Positions 24,451 to 36,850 of a DNA stretch of 64,000 nt are shown piece after piece (the first letter of the stretch is position 1; every line of letters begins with the position of its first letter). Source of the DNA: Cricetomys ansorgei (taxonomy: Eukaryota > Chordata > Mammalia > Rodentia > Nesomyidae). Both the position numbers and the translations under genes were made by a program. The notes under the pieces were generated by a model that worked only from the letters and a program-made list of their open reading frames with translations, had not been told where the DNA came from and ran no database searches. The stretch covers positions 6,714,001-6,778,000 of the forward strand of contig JAMJFZ010000597.1 in NCBI GenBank assembly GCA_026225945.1, written 5' to 3'.

Positions 24451-25154
24451 CTCTAGTATCTGCTATCACAAGCATTGTTTCTAGAAGCATCCTTGCTAAC
24501 AGTAGCTGTGTGGAGACTGGTGAAGATATAAAGCTTCAGAGCACAGGGTGTGACAGGGTCCGTGTGGTGACTGGAGGAACCCTGAGAATCGCAGTCACAC
24601 CTGATATTATCATCAGCACAAATTACATTGTTGTTTTGGCTTTGACAAAAATGACCGAGCCCTGTTTTACGACGTTGACTCCAAAGTATTTGTCTTCTGT
24701 CTGAGGCAGCTTTGTCGGACAAACGCTTCCTGGCTAGGTGCCCAGTGGCTGTGTGACCCACATTGGCCAACCTGGGCGCCAAGTGCCCAGACAGCACCTG
24801 GCATAGAGAAGCTTGTCCATGGCTGCTACTATTGAGTGATTTTTTAAAAAAATGATCAACATTTAATACCCAACGGTAAGTTCTTCTGGGTTCACTGACA
24901 GTCCCTGCGGTAGTATGTGAGCCTGAGAGTCCTGTTCTCAGACCGTCATGCCCTTGTCTGCTAGACAAGTGTGCTGACTTCAGTTTTGGCACTAGAATAA
25001 AGGAAGATACTATGAATGGTAAGGACAGACCCCAGCTTTGTGTCCAGTTTAGGTAAGTAAATAAGTATGCATAGTTTCAGAATTCTATAGACAGTTGCTA
25101 TTACCTTCTCTCGTTGGTTAGGGTTAACCCGCCTGTTCTTCCCCTCCCTCCAGT

Positions 25155-25312
25155 CAGGCATGGTAGTCTAGGCCTATAAACCAAGCACTTGGGGAGAGAG
25201 ACAGGAGGAATCACTACAAGTTTGAGGCCTACCTGGTCTAAGTAGCAACTTCCAGGCCAGTAAGGTCTACACAGCTATACTCTGTCTAGAAATGACAGTG
25301 ACAAGAAAATGA
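25155..25312 (+). repeat. SINE B1
   Basis: It has 'caggcatggtagtctaggcc', 'gagagacaggaggaatcact', 'agtttgaggcctacctggtc' and 'tatactctgtctag', in B1 order. Well diverged. Confidence 0.8.
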
Positions 25313-25934
25313 CTCTCCAAGTGGAGGTTGGGGTGTATTGGAAAAGGTTATCAAGCAAGTATGGTATTGAAGATTGAATAGGAGTTAGACAGAGAAGATA
25401 AAGCCATGGATAGTTAATAGGCAATGCTGTCTGTTAAAACAGCTTTGTTCTTTGTGTGCATGTGTTAACTTTGACTTCTGCCATTATATCGGTACAGTCA
25501 AAGTTTGTGCAACTCTTTTCCCTTCCCGTTTCCTCTCATTATGCTTTTCCCTTCTATCCCATCCTAAAAAACAAAGACACAAAACGGAGACTTAGAAGTC
25601 TTAAAGACTTTTTCTTTCCCTCTCTGTCCCCTCTTCCCTGTGCCTCTCATTTTCAGCAGGATCTCATGTCATTGGACTTGCTGTGGAGCCAGGACTGACC
25701 CCCGACCCCACCTCTTTCTTGAATAGTTTCTTTATGCTGTGGTAAGCCCTTCGGGGGTCCTGTCTATCCTTGGGTTTCACCTGTGCTTTCCCATAGCTGT
25801 CTCTTCCCACCCCTTTATGCCGACGGTGCCTTTGCTCACACAGTGAGTGAAGAAATCTTCTCCCCCTCCCCCATGCTTGTTACGTGTTGGCACATGCACC
25901 TGTCATCAGGACCCAGAACAGCAGGTAGCTGTGC

Positions 25935-26030
25935 ATTGCTCCCCATGGATGGGGAAATTGATGCTTAGAAAGGCTAGTGTAGTGGGCCGTGCACAAGTGG
26001 CTGATGTCTAGACCCGGGGTTCCACCACTG
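25935..26030 (-). repeat. MIR fragment
   Basis: 'atggggaaattgatgcttag' and 'acaagtggctgatgtctaga' match the reversed MIR core. Confidence 0.45.
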
Positions 26031-26609
26031 CTCCAGAGTGTCCACTCACTGGGTTGGATTCAGGCCACCGCTCTTTCAGCCTGCGTGGTGCAGGTGGCTG
26101 CTCTGTCGTACTTCCTGTTCACAGGCCCAGAATCATCCAAAAGTGTTCGCTGTGCTTCACAGCACAGTCGTACATGACGACACACTTTCCTTTTCCACTC
26201 ACATGTGTCTAAGGTGCTGTAGGCAGGGAGTGCAAAGTGTTGACACTGGTGGCTCCAGCAAGCATGGGGGAGAACACAGGGGCCCAGGCTGGTGGTGAAG
26301 GCTTGATTCCACTTCCCCTCTGCTCAGGACCCTGAGCCATCACCATCCTTCTCGGCCCCACAGCTGGCTTTAGCTTCTAAACTGCCTGCTACAATGCCCT
26401 GGGCTTCAGAGAAGGCTCTGGTGGGCTGTGGATGCTATATCAGCATTGGTACCCTGCTGCCTGGTCATGTACTTCCCAGTAGATCATCTGGCTTCTGCCC
26501 CCGCATGATGAGAAGGTCCAAGGCCTGCTTCCCAGCATCGCTTGCTCTCAGAATTAACTGGCCCAACCTGGAATCTTGGTGCACTCATTTTGGACTCACT
26601 GGGTGTCCC

Positions 26610-27035
26610 AGTACAGTTATCATTGCTGTGGTGAAAGCACCACAACCAAAAGCAACTTGGGGAGGAAGGAGTTTATTTAGTGAACACTTACACATCACTG
26701 TTCATCATCAGAGGAAGTCAGAACAGAAATCAAACTGGGCAGGAACCTGGAGGCAGGAGCTGATTCGGGGGGCCACGGAGGAGTGCTGCTTACTGGCTTG
26801 CTCCCCACAGCTTGTTCAACCTGCTGACTTATAGAACCCAGGACTACCTGCCCAGGGATAGCACCACCCACAATGGGCTGGGCCCTCCCCCTCCCCCATC
26901 AATCACTAATTAAGGAAATGCCCTACAGGCCTGCCCACAGCCTGATCTTATGGCCACATTTTCTCAGGTGAGGCTCCCTCCTCTCTGATGACTCCAGCTT
27001 GTGTAAAGTTGTTGTGAAACTAGCCAGCACAGTGG
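26610..27035 (-). repeat. Rodent medium-reiteration repeat, near full-length antisense copy
   Basis: Clear succession of blocks: 'cattgctgtggtgaaagcac', 'ggaggaaggagtttatttag', 'ggaggcaggagctgattcgg', 'ttatagaacccaggactacc', 'atcaatcactaattaaggaa', and right end 'actagccagcacag'. It is the antisense form of the family seen at 1705-2398. The open frame over it is not a gene. Confidence 0.8.
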
Positions 27036-27929
27036 GTTTCTGCTCCTGGAACCCACACACCTTCTCCAAGCATCACGTTCATTACACTTTACCACCCCCT
27101 GAGCTGCTCAGCACTTAGATTTCTTGAAGCTCTTTGTTGCTACAAAGTCCTCAGGGGAAGAAAGCATTCCACCCCATTGAGCGTTATTAGCTTCAGTCAC
27201 AGAGTCGTGTTTTGCAGCCTTTTCTGGTGCAGACAGCAGCTGGGCTTCAAGGCACTGCTGCCTGTGGTTTCTTCTGCGCCTCTGCAGAGAGGACTCCATT
27301 CATCTACATGTCCTCCGTGCTCAGGCTTCAGGGTAGGTGATGGGACCCAGAGAAGAGGCTTGCCATCATGTCCCTGCAGGAGCTGGAGGACTGAAGGGAG
27401 ATGGCAGTAAGGGCCTTGCAGGTGACTTTAGAACAAGTCTAAAACGATGAGTGCCAGTGTGCCAGCTACATCCCAAGCAGAAGGGTCTTAGGGCAGAGGT
27501 AGGAGCCTGTCCACAGGTGACACACAAGGTTCATGCCCGGGGCTGGGGTCAGTAGTGGAGAACCCAAGCTGCTGTCATGGTCAACACACAGTCCACGTGC
27601 ATACTCCTACCTACCCCACTCCCTCTTGGTGCCAGCCTGGACCTTGCTCCTGGACCTTCGTCCCACACACTTATACTGAGGCATGTTAGACAATGCTCTG
27701 GCCACCCTAGACCAGTGTGGCTAAGCAGAAGTCCCAATTTGTTCTTTAGAAGATAAGCCTGACACCCCCTCCCTTTCCCCTAGACAGCCTTACACTTCCT
27801 CAGTCCTCCTCAACTTCTCTGAAAGCATCCAGGCCCCAAACGCAGGTGGCCATCATTGATTGTCTCTTCTCTTCTCAATTTGCTTGACAGTGATTCTCAA
27901 GAGCTTTTCCTTCAGAGTACACCTGAAAG

Positions 27930-28270
27930 GTACCAGCCCTTCCTGCCTCATCCAGCTGTGCTCTGTCCTACTGGGTCACCTTTGGCCACACAGGTCCTAC
28001 AGCTGTCAGCGTTCCTCAGTCAGGCAAAGGCAAGCAAGGCCATCGTGTGCCCTTGCTATTCCAGACTTCCACTGGCTTTCTGGAATGCTTGGAATAGAAC
28101 CTAAATGTCTTGCCCTTGCCTTCCAACCCTTCATTTCACCCTTCAGTACTCTCCGCTTAGCTGACTTTGCACCAGACCCCACATCTTCCTCTCTGGTCCT
28201 CTTTCCTGCCTCGGGCTTTGCACTAAACTCACCCCAGTCTCACTTGCTATTCTCCCACATCTGTGCCTGG
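27930..28270 (+). repeat. Possible L2 LINE segment
   Basis: Pyrimidine-rich text with 'ttccagacttccactggctt' and 'tcctgcctcgggctttgcac' resembles the L2 3' region. Diverged; boundaries uncertain. Confidence 0.4.
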
Positions 28271-28329
28271 ATCAGTGTTGTGTGACAGAACTCTTCCTGG
28301 GGAGATGTAGCACACATGTCTGTTCACCT

Positions 28330-28690
28330 CAGATAGGGAGCCCATGACAGACCAAAGTACAGATACTGCCAAAGTCCAACTTGGTGAGCCAATGAGGTTT
28401 ATTGGGGTTACTTACAGGAGCAGAAATGATTCAAAGACAGCTGCATCACCAAAGTCCACCCCAGCATGGGTGACAGCTAACAAAGCTGAGACCTGGAACA
28501 CACTGCACAGCCTGCAGGCAGCTCAACAGGTTTGGAGAGTGTCCTTTCTAGGTCCCTCAGTTGGTCGAAACCTCTCCAGGCAGCTTAGCTGGTTTGTGCT
28601 TCTTCCAGGCAGCAGGTCTTTTCCCACAGGCTTCTTTGCGGCTTTGCTTATCTGAGAGTTTTCCTTATAGCTTGGCTTTTCCTCATCTGG
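28330..28690 (+). repeat. Rodent interspersed repeat, family not named
   Basis: I recognise 'ggtttattggggttacttac', 'gacagctgcatcaccaaagt' and the internal near-repeats of 'ccaggcag' (three occurrences around 28575-28620) as a recurrent rodent repeat, probably LTR-derived. The name was not recalled. Confidence 0.5.
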
Positions 28691-29751
28691 TAGGCACTGT
28701 CAGCTTTTATAATATACTCTGGCAGGGAGGGTCCCTGAAACTGATGTCTAATGAATGTGGTCAGTTTCAGGGACTTCCTGAAGCTATTTTTGAGTTGTTT
28801 ACCTTTCTGCTTAAAGGGCTTCCCTGTAGGATAGAATGTTTCAATCTCAGAGGAAATTACACAGCACTCAACCTTCTCCTTTCTGGTTTCATTCTCACCT
28901 GTCTGTAAAAAGCATTGTTCTCTCTCAGCCCACCCAGCCATTGTCCTGTCCTTCCAATTTGTGTTATTTCCATTAGCAGCCATCACTCCTTTGTCTTGTG
29001 TACTGTGTGTTATATTTTTCTAGAATAGAAACCCCACAAGGAGGCTTGTTTATTGTTCTCACCCCTTTGGGGCCTTAAAGGTGAGCCTGGTGCACAGGCT
29101 GTGATGAACTATGACTGATTAGCATACGCCTGGATGTGTTCTCAGACCTGGCGTCTGTTCCGTCACTGGTGTACTTCCACAGACATCTTTCAGGAGGTGA
29201 GTGATGTTGGTCAACCCTTTTATTTTAGAAAGCCAGCTGGTGGTAGTGTGGGGGCAGGGTGTGGGAGGGAGGTGGCAGAAAGTCTTCAAAGGCTGTTAGA
29301 ATGGTCCAGGAAATCGCTGCTGAACTTATGCTGAGGATATGGATGAGAGGATCCGGAGACCCTCTGAGGATCTGTGACTGTGTTGGGTTAGTGTGGTGCT
29401 GCAGGGAGGAGCTGGTGTGGAGAGAGGCAGGTGACTAACTCTCTGAGATGTTTCTCACTGTGAAAACAAGCTGTGGATGTATTGTACATAATGCTTTTGA
29501 CTCTCCGAGCAACACTCTGCAGAACAATGGGTAGCATTGTGCAGAGCACTCCAAGGAGCACTCTGGGAAGCACCTCTACAGACCTGAACTGTGTCTTCTT
29601 TTAAGAACCCATTCCTCTACAGTTCTGAGGAAAATCCCTTCATCTCCGAGTAAGCACGTTCTTACCCATCCTGCCAAGGTGTCCCTGTGTCTCCAGCTGA
29701 AACAGTCATCACAGTCTCCTTTTCTACCCTCTCCACCTCTCTCTCTTACTG

Positions 29752-29945
29752 TACTGGGGATTAAAGTTAGAGCTATCCACATGCTAGGCTAGCACTCTCT
29801 TACCGAGCCACACCCCCAGCTCAACTGTGAGACAGGCTGGCCTCAACTCACTCAGTAGTCCCGGCAGGTCTTAAACTCAGAATACTCCTGCCTCTCAGCC
29901 TCATGAGTAGCTCCAGTGACAGGCCTGCACCTCTAAGCCTGGCTC
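29752..29945 (-). repeat. ID-like unit followed by B1 fragment
   Basis: Left: 'actggggattaaagttagag' and 'accgagccacacccccagct' (reversed ID). Right: 'gtgagacaggctggcctcaa' and 'gtgacaggcctgcacctcta' (reversed B1). Confidence 0.6.
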
Positions 29946-30164
29946 TATCCCAGTGTCCCTTGCTCCAGAGTCTGCAGTTGTGATGGCTCACCCCATGAAG
30001 TGAAATGCCACTATCCATAGAGGTCACTTCTCACCTCTGCCATCCCTTCTATGGATCCCTGTTGTGTGGAGTTAGTATGAGCAGCTGCATCTGAGGGCTT
30101 GCTGGGTGCTAAGTCTAGTGTGAAATGTATTGTATGCATTCTGCTAGGTCTTACCATTCTTTAG

Positions 30165-30325
30165 AGTGTAGACTCAGAGCCAGATGGATTCAGGTTGAAC
30201 CCCAACTCACTGCAGCCCTTGGGAATGTGACTCAAGTCTTCAACTTTCTTTTTTCCAGATCTGGAAAATGGCTGTAATACAGAGAGGGTCCATAAAGTTG
30301 CTGTGACAAGTAAATGGAATAATAT
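30165..30325 (+). repeat. MIR
   Basis: + strand MIR: 'agactcagagccagatggat', 'gactcaagtcttcaactttc', 'ccagatctggaaaatggctg'. It ends just before the next B1. Confidence 0.6.
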
Positions 30326-30329
30326 GTTC

Positions 30330-30495
30330 CCAGGTGTGGTGGCTGCATGTCTATAATCCCAGTGCTTGGCAGGTGGAGGCAGGAAGACCAGGAGCTTAGG
30401 GTCATTCTTGGCTGTCGAGTGAGTTTGAGGTCAACCTAGACTGCACAAGGTACTGCCTCAGTCCCTCCACCAAAACCAAAACAAAAAGAAAGAAC
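30330..30495 (+). repeat. SINE B1
   Basis: It contains 'cccaggtgtggtggctgcat', 'taatcccagtgcttggcagg', 'gtttgaggtcaacctagact' and an A-rich tail. Confidence 0.8.
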
Positions 30496-30981
30496 ATATA
30501 CTCGTTGCTTATTCTGAGTTAAATGTTGTGCTGTCAGTCACTATTAGCACATTGTGGATTCAAGTTATTATCATCATTATCAGCATCCCGGGGCTACACA
30601 GAATGCAGGTAGTAATCTGCCTCCTTCTTTCCCTTTCCACACTGTTGCTCCCAAGTTCCTCTTATCCTGGACCTTCAGAAACCCTCGTTAGCATTCCTGA
30701 TTTTTTACTGGATGTGCCATTTGTCCCTCCCACAGCAGTCAGCTCAAGCTAAGTATCGGTAGAATCTCCGTTCTGTATAGCCAACAATGTCTTTTCAGCC
30801 GTTGACTGAACCATCGTCCATGGTTGGATTGTCCTTGCAAGAGCTTGCACAACACCCCCTGGTAGTCATTGTCAACCCATATGCTTTGAGAAGCAGGGCT
30901 CTTCCTGTGTGGTCGTTCATGTTGGTGGGATTGTCTAATTAAAACACAAGAGACAGTCAAAAGGTTGGTTCTCTTTATCCT

Positions 30982-30985
<4 letters not shown>

Positions 30986-31019
<34 letters not shown>
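30986..31019 (+). repeat. (GT)n microsatellite
   Basis: A pure GT run of about 17 units. Confidence 0.95.
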
Positions 31020-31023
<4 letters not shown>

Positions 31024-34000
31024 TTGTCTCGTGAATCTGGTGGTGTTTAGATATCCAAGTGCCAAGAGAAAAAAGTATGAGAACCCGCAAGCCTGGCTCT
31101 TTCATGAGACATTGTTCTCACGTCTACCAGTTCCAGCTGCACCCCCATGCCCAGGGTCAGGCTGTGTACTCTTCTGTCTTGATGCTTTTGCTCCTTGGCA
31201 ACTGTGGAGGGCTTAGAGCATCTGAAGGATGCTTGTGTTTAAGGGCCGCAGGGCATCCTGGTAGCATTTGAAATTACCTGTCTGATGACATTTGCTACTT
31301 GCATTTATTTTTCATAATTGGGAAATGGATTCACACACTAGAGTTAGCCTGGCCGTTCTGATGAGATGCACCTGCTGATTTGCACATTAATTCAAGCCAG
31401 AGCCTGCAGCTAGCAGACAGACAGACTGGTATGTGCGTGGGGGTGCTCGGCCCAAAATATCAGATGGATTGGAGTGTTGTTGTGGTGTATAGATTATAAT
31501 GGGGATAAACTTAGCTTCGGCAAAGATTAATGTTCTCAATTCAGGTTGATACAAGACTCCACCTGTCAACTTAAAGGCTTGGGAAATTTCAATTAAAAAA
31601 ACCTATGCTCCCCTGTCCACCTCTTATTATGGAAGTTCTGGGTTCTTGGTTTAGGAAAAGGCAAGGACCTTTCCACTGCCAGGCACAGACTTGCTTGCAG
31701 GCCTCTCCTTGGAACTTTTCCAGAGAACCATGAAATAGCCTGCTGTTGCTAAGAGCGACAGCTATGATGACTGTCATTGCCACTGAGAGAAGCCCCCAGA
31801 ATTCTCCATCCTGCTCCTGCTCTGGTTGTCAGTGCTCTATGAAGATGAGAATGGGACTTGGATTTGGGTTGCCGTATATTAATTAGGTAGCTGATGGAAA
31901 GTTCTTTCAGTTGAGTGGGTTTCCCCTCAAAAGTTATTACTCTTTGCTGCTTCTAGATAGATTCTGAAAGCAGTGAGCGCTTACTGCAAAACTGGGGTTG
32001 GAACATTGCATGCTTAGCTTTGAAATCCGCTCCATTGCTTACTAAATATGCATCCCTGAAGAGACGGGTGCCTCCCTGACCCCATTGTGCCCAGAAGTTT
32101 TGTAGCATTGCTGCTGCGGGCTGTCCTGTTCCAGACCCTTGCAGAGGTCTGTCATGTGTTCATTTCCTCTGTGGGTAAGCACAGTGCTCTCACTAAGGGC
32201 TAGTGATGTTGCTGTGGCTCTGCAAAGGGAACAGAGCAAGGCAGAGAGAGGGCCTCTGACCCTCTGACCCAGGCTATAAGCAGAGCAAACACTTAGTATG
32301 CAGATGTTATCAGTCAATAAAGAATAGAACCCTGCAGCTCTATACTTTAGATCAGAGACCTCTCTGAGGTCTTTGTAGGTGCTTTGTGACCCCTGCTTTT
32401 CCCAGCATTCCTGGATGACTGGTTTTTAAAATCCTGTCCCTATAACTATATGGGTCCCAACTATGAGTTTTGGGAGCTTGACCATATGCAAACTTGGTTC
32501 TCTTTATGTGTGTGTGGGAGGGGGGAAGGAGGCGGTGCCAGTTCACTAAGGGGCTGCCATTCAGAGTTGATGCTTCTGTGGTAGGAACTGGGTCCCAGGG
32601 CTTCTCATTGGCCTTTGAGTCCATGCCCAGGTGAGCCTATAACAAGCAGAGAGCCTTAGGTTGGGAGGCAGATTGCTTCTATTCTAGCCAGAGCTCATTT
32701 TGCTCCACACTGCTTGGAGCATCCTGGTTTCTAAGGAGCTGGAAGTAATCTCAGTGACACATGGCGTTCAGCAGACCGCTCCTCAAAGTGCACTCCTTTA
32801 AGGACTGTGCAGGCCTGGTGAATGCTAAGGAGGTACTGCTGTTTGAACCGCAGATCAGTAAGCCCAGTACCCCATACCACCCATGCCACCCCTTTTGGGG
32901 TGTGGTGAAGAGTCCTTGAAGGACCATTTGAGCCTCTGTACTAGGCAGTGGTGCCCCCTGCTGTTCAGGAAGCAGCTATGCAATAGGGCCAGCAAAATCT
33001 GACTCACCTGTCATGTTGACAGCTGACCTACTTTTGTTTGACCTTGATTTGTTGAACACAATTAGAAACACAGCTGGGAGCTGGGACTGCACTTCAACTA
33101 CCTGATTTGTGTGTGACAGCCCTCCATCTTAAACAGACGCCTAGCCCAGGCCGATGGACCAATGGATGCTTAGTGAGTTTTGCAGTTACCTCTGAATTGT
33201 AATTCTATCACAAGGAAAAGGCTTAATTCAGGAACACAGAGTGGTTATTTGGTACTGACTGTGAGGCCAGAGCAGCAGGCCTGGGTTCCTTGCTACAGGG
33301 CAGCTTAATCAGGAAATGGCCTAGATGGCTGCCTTTCAAGTAGGTCCTTGCAGTAGCTTGGCAACAGGCACAGGGTCATAATTGGAAGAATTTGGCTCCG
33401 AGTGTCTGTGGGTGTTTACAATGCACTATAGGGCAGGGCTTCTCTTATTTATAGAATATTTAGAGCAATAGGCAGCAGAAGGCTGGAAAGCCACTAAATC
33501 TCAATTTATTTTTAACAGATTCCATCTTTCCCTTCATCCCAGAAGGAAGACTGAGTTATTAAAAAAACATTAAAAATACATCACTGCAAAGCATGCAGAA
33601 TCTAATTATGGGGTTGCCAGCATCGGCCTGCAGCCACACTCGAAGGGCTTTGTAAATCAGCTGTCCATTCAATCTGTGAACTTACATGACTCCAGTTCTT
33701 CATTTAGATGTAGAGCGAAAGTATTGGCAAGTGAGGGCTGATCAGAAAAAAGTTCTAGTCTAAATTAGGAGACAGAAGGTATAAATATAGAGTAGTGTAC
33801 TTATACGTCCTCAGAGGGAGATAAAATCATTCTTCATTGTCCCTTATACTTAGCTGCACAAACATATATTCCGATATTCTGACTACCCATTTCAGGAATT
33901 TGGCTCACTGCAGCAGCGGATCTGTGCCACTCAAGAGGAGCCACTAGTGTTGTGTTGTCTCTTGAGCCCAGCCCTGGGTGAATGTTACCCAGTAGTCTCG

Positions 34001-36424
34001 GGAAACCAGGAAGCCTGTGCTTTTTCGTCTGTGGTCTTGTAGTGTGTTTGAGCTGAGGGGCTCTGCTGAGACCCTCAGGTTCAGCCACACCATACTGTAA
34101 GAGGGATGCTAAGTTCCAGAGTCTCAAAGTAAGTCACAGGAGAAGGGATACACAGGGGCACCTTGCTTTCTGAGCTCCCAACAGTGCCCTACTGTGAGAC
34201 AGTCAGGATCGGTGATTAAACAGATTGGAGTTTTACACCTCCTCTGGGGTCACAGTCTTAGAAGGTACAGACACTAAGATAGTTGAACAGTCACACTAGG
34301 TAAGCAGAATGAATTACAAATGTACACAGATTAGTTGTGTGCTCGGGATGACGAGAGTGGGCATAGGTGAATTCAGTTGCTCCTTGACACCCACCCCAAG
34401 AGAAGCTTTGTGGACGCTGTAACATTCTCTCATGGGAACAAGTGCTGCACATTTGCTGAGCCTGGGGAGTAGGGAAGTAAGGTTGGTGCAGCAAGTGGGT
34501 GGGCTTGGTGGGGCTGGGCACTAAGACTTTAGAGGTGCCCGAGAGTTGCTGAGAGGGTTTCATAGGAATGTGGAAAGAGAAGGAATGACTAGGACACAGG
34601 CCACTGGTGGGTACTCCTGGGGTCAATGGGCAGTGTGTGGGTAGAATGAGTGCTACCCAGTCCTTCCACTTCACCCCAGGCAGAGGATAATTAGTTCTGG
34701 TCACCATTGCCAGCCGGACCGGACTTGATGTGTGTCCCCTCCTTGCCATGGGCCAGAATGGGCCCCGAGGCTGAAAGGGGCAGAGGACCACAGGAGACCT
34801 TTCCATGGGAGGTGACTGTTGGAGTCACCAGTGGGCAGTGCTGGAAGCCAGTGGCTTAGAGGAGGTGAGCAGGCTACACTGGAGGAGGGTAGGGCCCAAA
34901 TTAAGCCCATAGCAGTCAGCAGGGAGAGGAACAAAGGGGAAAGGAGTGGTTCTTGGTGTGTGGGTGGTGGTGGTGGGGGGGGTAGCCAAAACTGTGGGAT
35001 TTGATTACATTTAAATGGAGTAAAGGACAGAGACATGCTGGGGCTTGAGCTGCCCCTCCCAGGGCTTGGGAGGGTGGCTGTGGGCAGATCCAGCAGCCTA
35101 GCTTTGGATTACCGAGTACATTCTCAGTGGGATTTTCGGCAGCCCAGCCGAAATACCTACCACCACCAGGTATTGCCAGATGGCGAACAGAGTCCATGGG
35201 CGTTCCCACGGTCATCCCATGGCTCCTTCCTCTCTATAGGTCTGATACCCACAGCCACTTCGAAATTCTCAGAGTTGAGATTGTGTGAATGGCCAGAAAC
35301 AAGTACACAGGAAATACTTGGAAAATAGCCAGTGAGCTATAGTTTGGTTCAGAAAATATACTTTTTCTTGAATTGTTTTGTTTCAATACAAATAACACTT
35401 GTTGGCATATAGTTCCTAGTTCTAAATTTATTTTTAGTTTTATAGTTTATAAAGGCAGCAATGCTCCCTGGGTGCCGTATGTTGGAGTAGGGCTCTCTTC
35501 TCGCCCCTCCCTCCTCTTGCTCCTGGTCTTTTCTCTGTCTTAGTGACTTTTGCCTTGTGCATGTGGGCCCAGAAGATACTGGTAAGACCCAGGTCAGGGT
35601 GTGTGTCTGTGGCTATGTGGTGAAGCACTGGTGACAAACAGGAGCCCAAGAGCCCTGAATCCTCTGCCGAGAGGATGCCATAAACAGAGACAGCCCCTGG
35701 CTTCCTGGGTCCATCATGGCACGTGAGGCGGGCTGGCCCACCGCTTTGTTCTTGAACCCCCTCCACCATCAGTTTGGGTGGCAACTAATGCTGACCTTAA
35801 ATCCCCCAAAGTAGGAAGACATGGACAGAGAGATGCCGAGCTCATTTGTCTCTCTGAGTGCCGCCCCGGTACTCCAGTGGGTATTTAAGAAATGTGTTTG
35901 GTTCTTTGAACCATAGCTGCTCCCTGGCACCACCTCCATTACCACCAACTGGTGCTCTGAGAGCTGAAAGTAAAAGCCCCAGGGCTGTGCGTGCCACCCC
36001 CAGTCCAAAGTCCTCCCTTCTTTCCTTCGGCTTACCAGCCACACCCTTGGCTATCAGCAGTTTTGCAGCTTATCAAAGCAGTTGGTGCTTCACTGAAAGG
36101 GACACCCGAGGTCACTGTTTCTGGCCCAGGACTAGTACAGGCAGGCCTGCCTGTATGGCACATGATGAGCCATCTCTTGGCCTTGGGCACCTAACCTCCA
36201 GACACCCTGCTCCCTTTTCTGAAGACCTCTGGCGTGTAGAAGTTTCATCTTTCTTCTGACCTCCAATTTTTTTCTTGCCAGTGTTTCCTCGGTGACCTCC
36301 TTTTGCCCCTTGTAGCCACACAGAACAAAGATCTGTAGGCACGGCATGGCTCTGCTTCAGAAGTGGGAAAATATGGCTCCTGGATTCTTGCCCTTCCCTT
36401 CCCCACTTCCTATAGCTCCCTCCA

Positions 36425-36560
36425 ACCGTTCTTTAAGATTTGTCTTAAATTATGTGCAGATACGTGTATCTCTGCGGGGTGTACACGTGTGAGCGCCGAA
36501 GCCAGTGGAGGGCAGGAGAGGGCGCTGGGTCCTCAGGAGCTGAGGTTACAGGCGACTGAC
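36425..36560 (-). repeat. SINE B3-type fragment
   Basis: 'gtgtacacgtgtgagcgccg', 'agccagtggagggcaggaga' and 'gagctgaggttacaggcgac' follow the reversed B3 middle. The head is missing. Confidence 0.6.
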
Positions 36561-36724
36561 TGGGAGTCACCTCGAGATGTATTTATTTTATTTTGAATAT
36601 GTGTATATGTGTATGTCTGAGTATGGGCGCAGGCCTCCAGCCGTTCTTCAGATGACCTGCAGTTGATCTAGAATCAATAAGGGGGCGGTGACGGAGTGTG
36701 TGCTTGCCTCGTGTGGGCAGTGCT

Positions 36725-36850
36725 CTACGTGTCTTCTTCAGAGTCTTGTACTTGAGTATAGACTGTCACGAGCCTCATGAGCGGAAGGTGTGTGAGGTTG
36801 GAGCTTGTCCAGAGCCACCTAAGTAAGTGTCAGGGCAGAGTCGGGCCCAA
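36725..36850 (-). repeat. MIR fragment
   Basis: 'cgagcctcatgagcggaagg', 'ttgtccagagccacctaagt' and 'gtcagggcagagtcgggccc' fit the reversed MIR core. Confidence 0.5.

Noticed and set aside
24453..24992. 179-codon open frame on the - strand
   Set aside because: It is the longest frame in the track, but shows no domain or family resemblance, has no splice or promoter context, and its left edge lies beside a URR1 repeat. Chance is sufficient in 64 kb.
26394..26834. 146-codon frame on the + strand
   Set aside because: Its 3' half is the antisense rodent repeat at 26610-27035.
34291..35036. Proline-rich overlapping frames on the - strand
   Set aside because: They reflect G-rich + strand text (including the G run near 34975) and have no family likeness.
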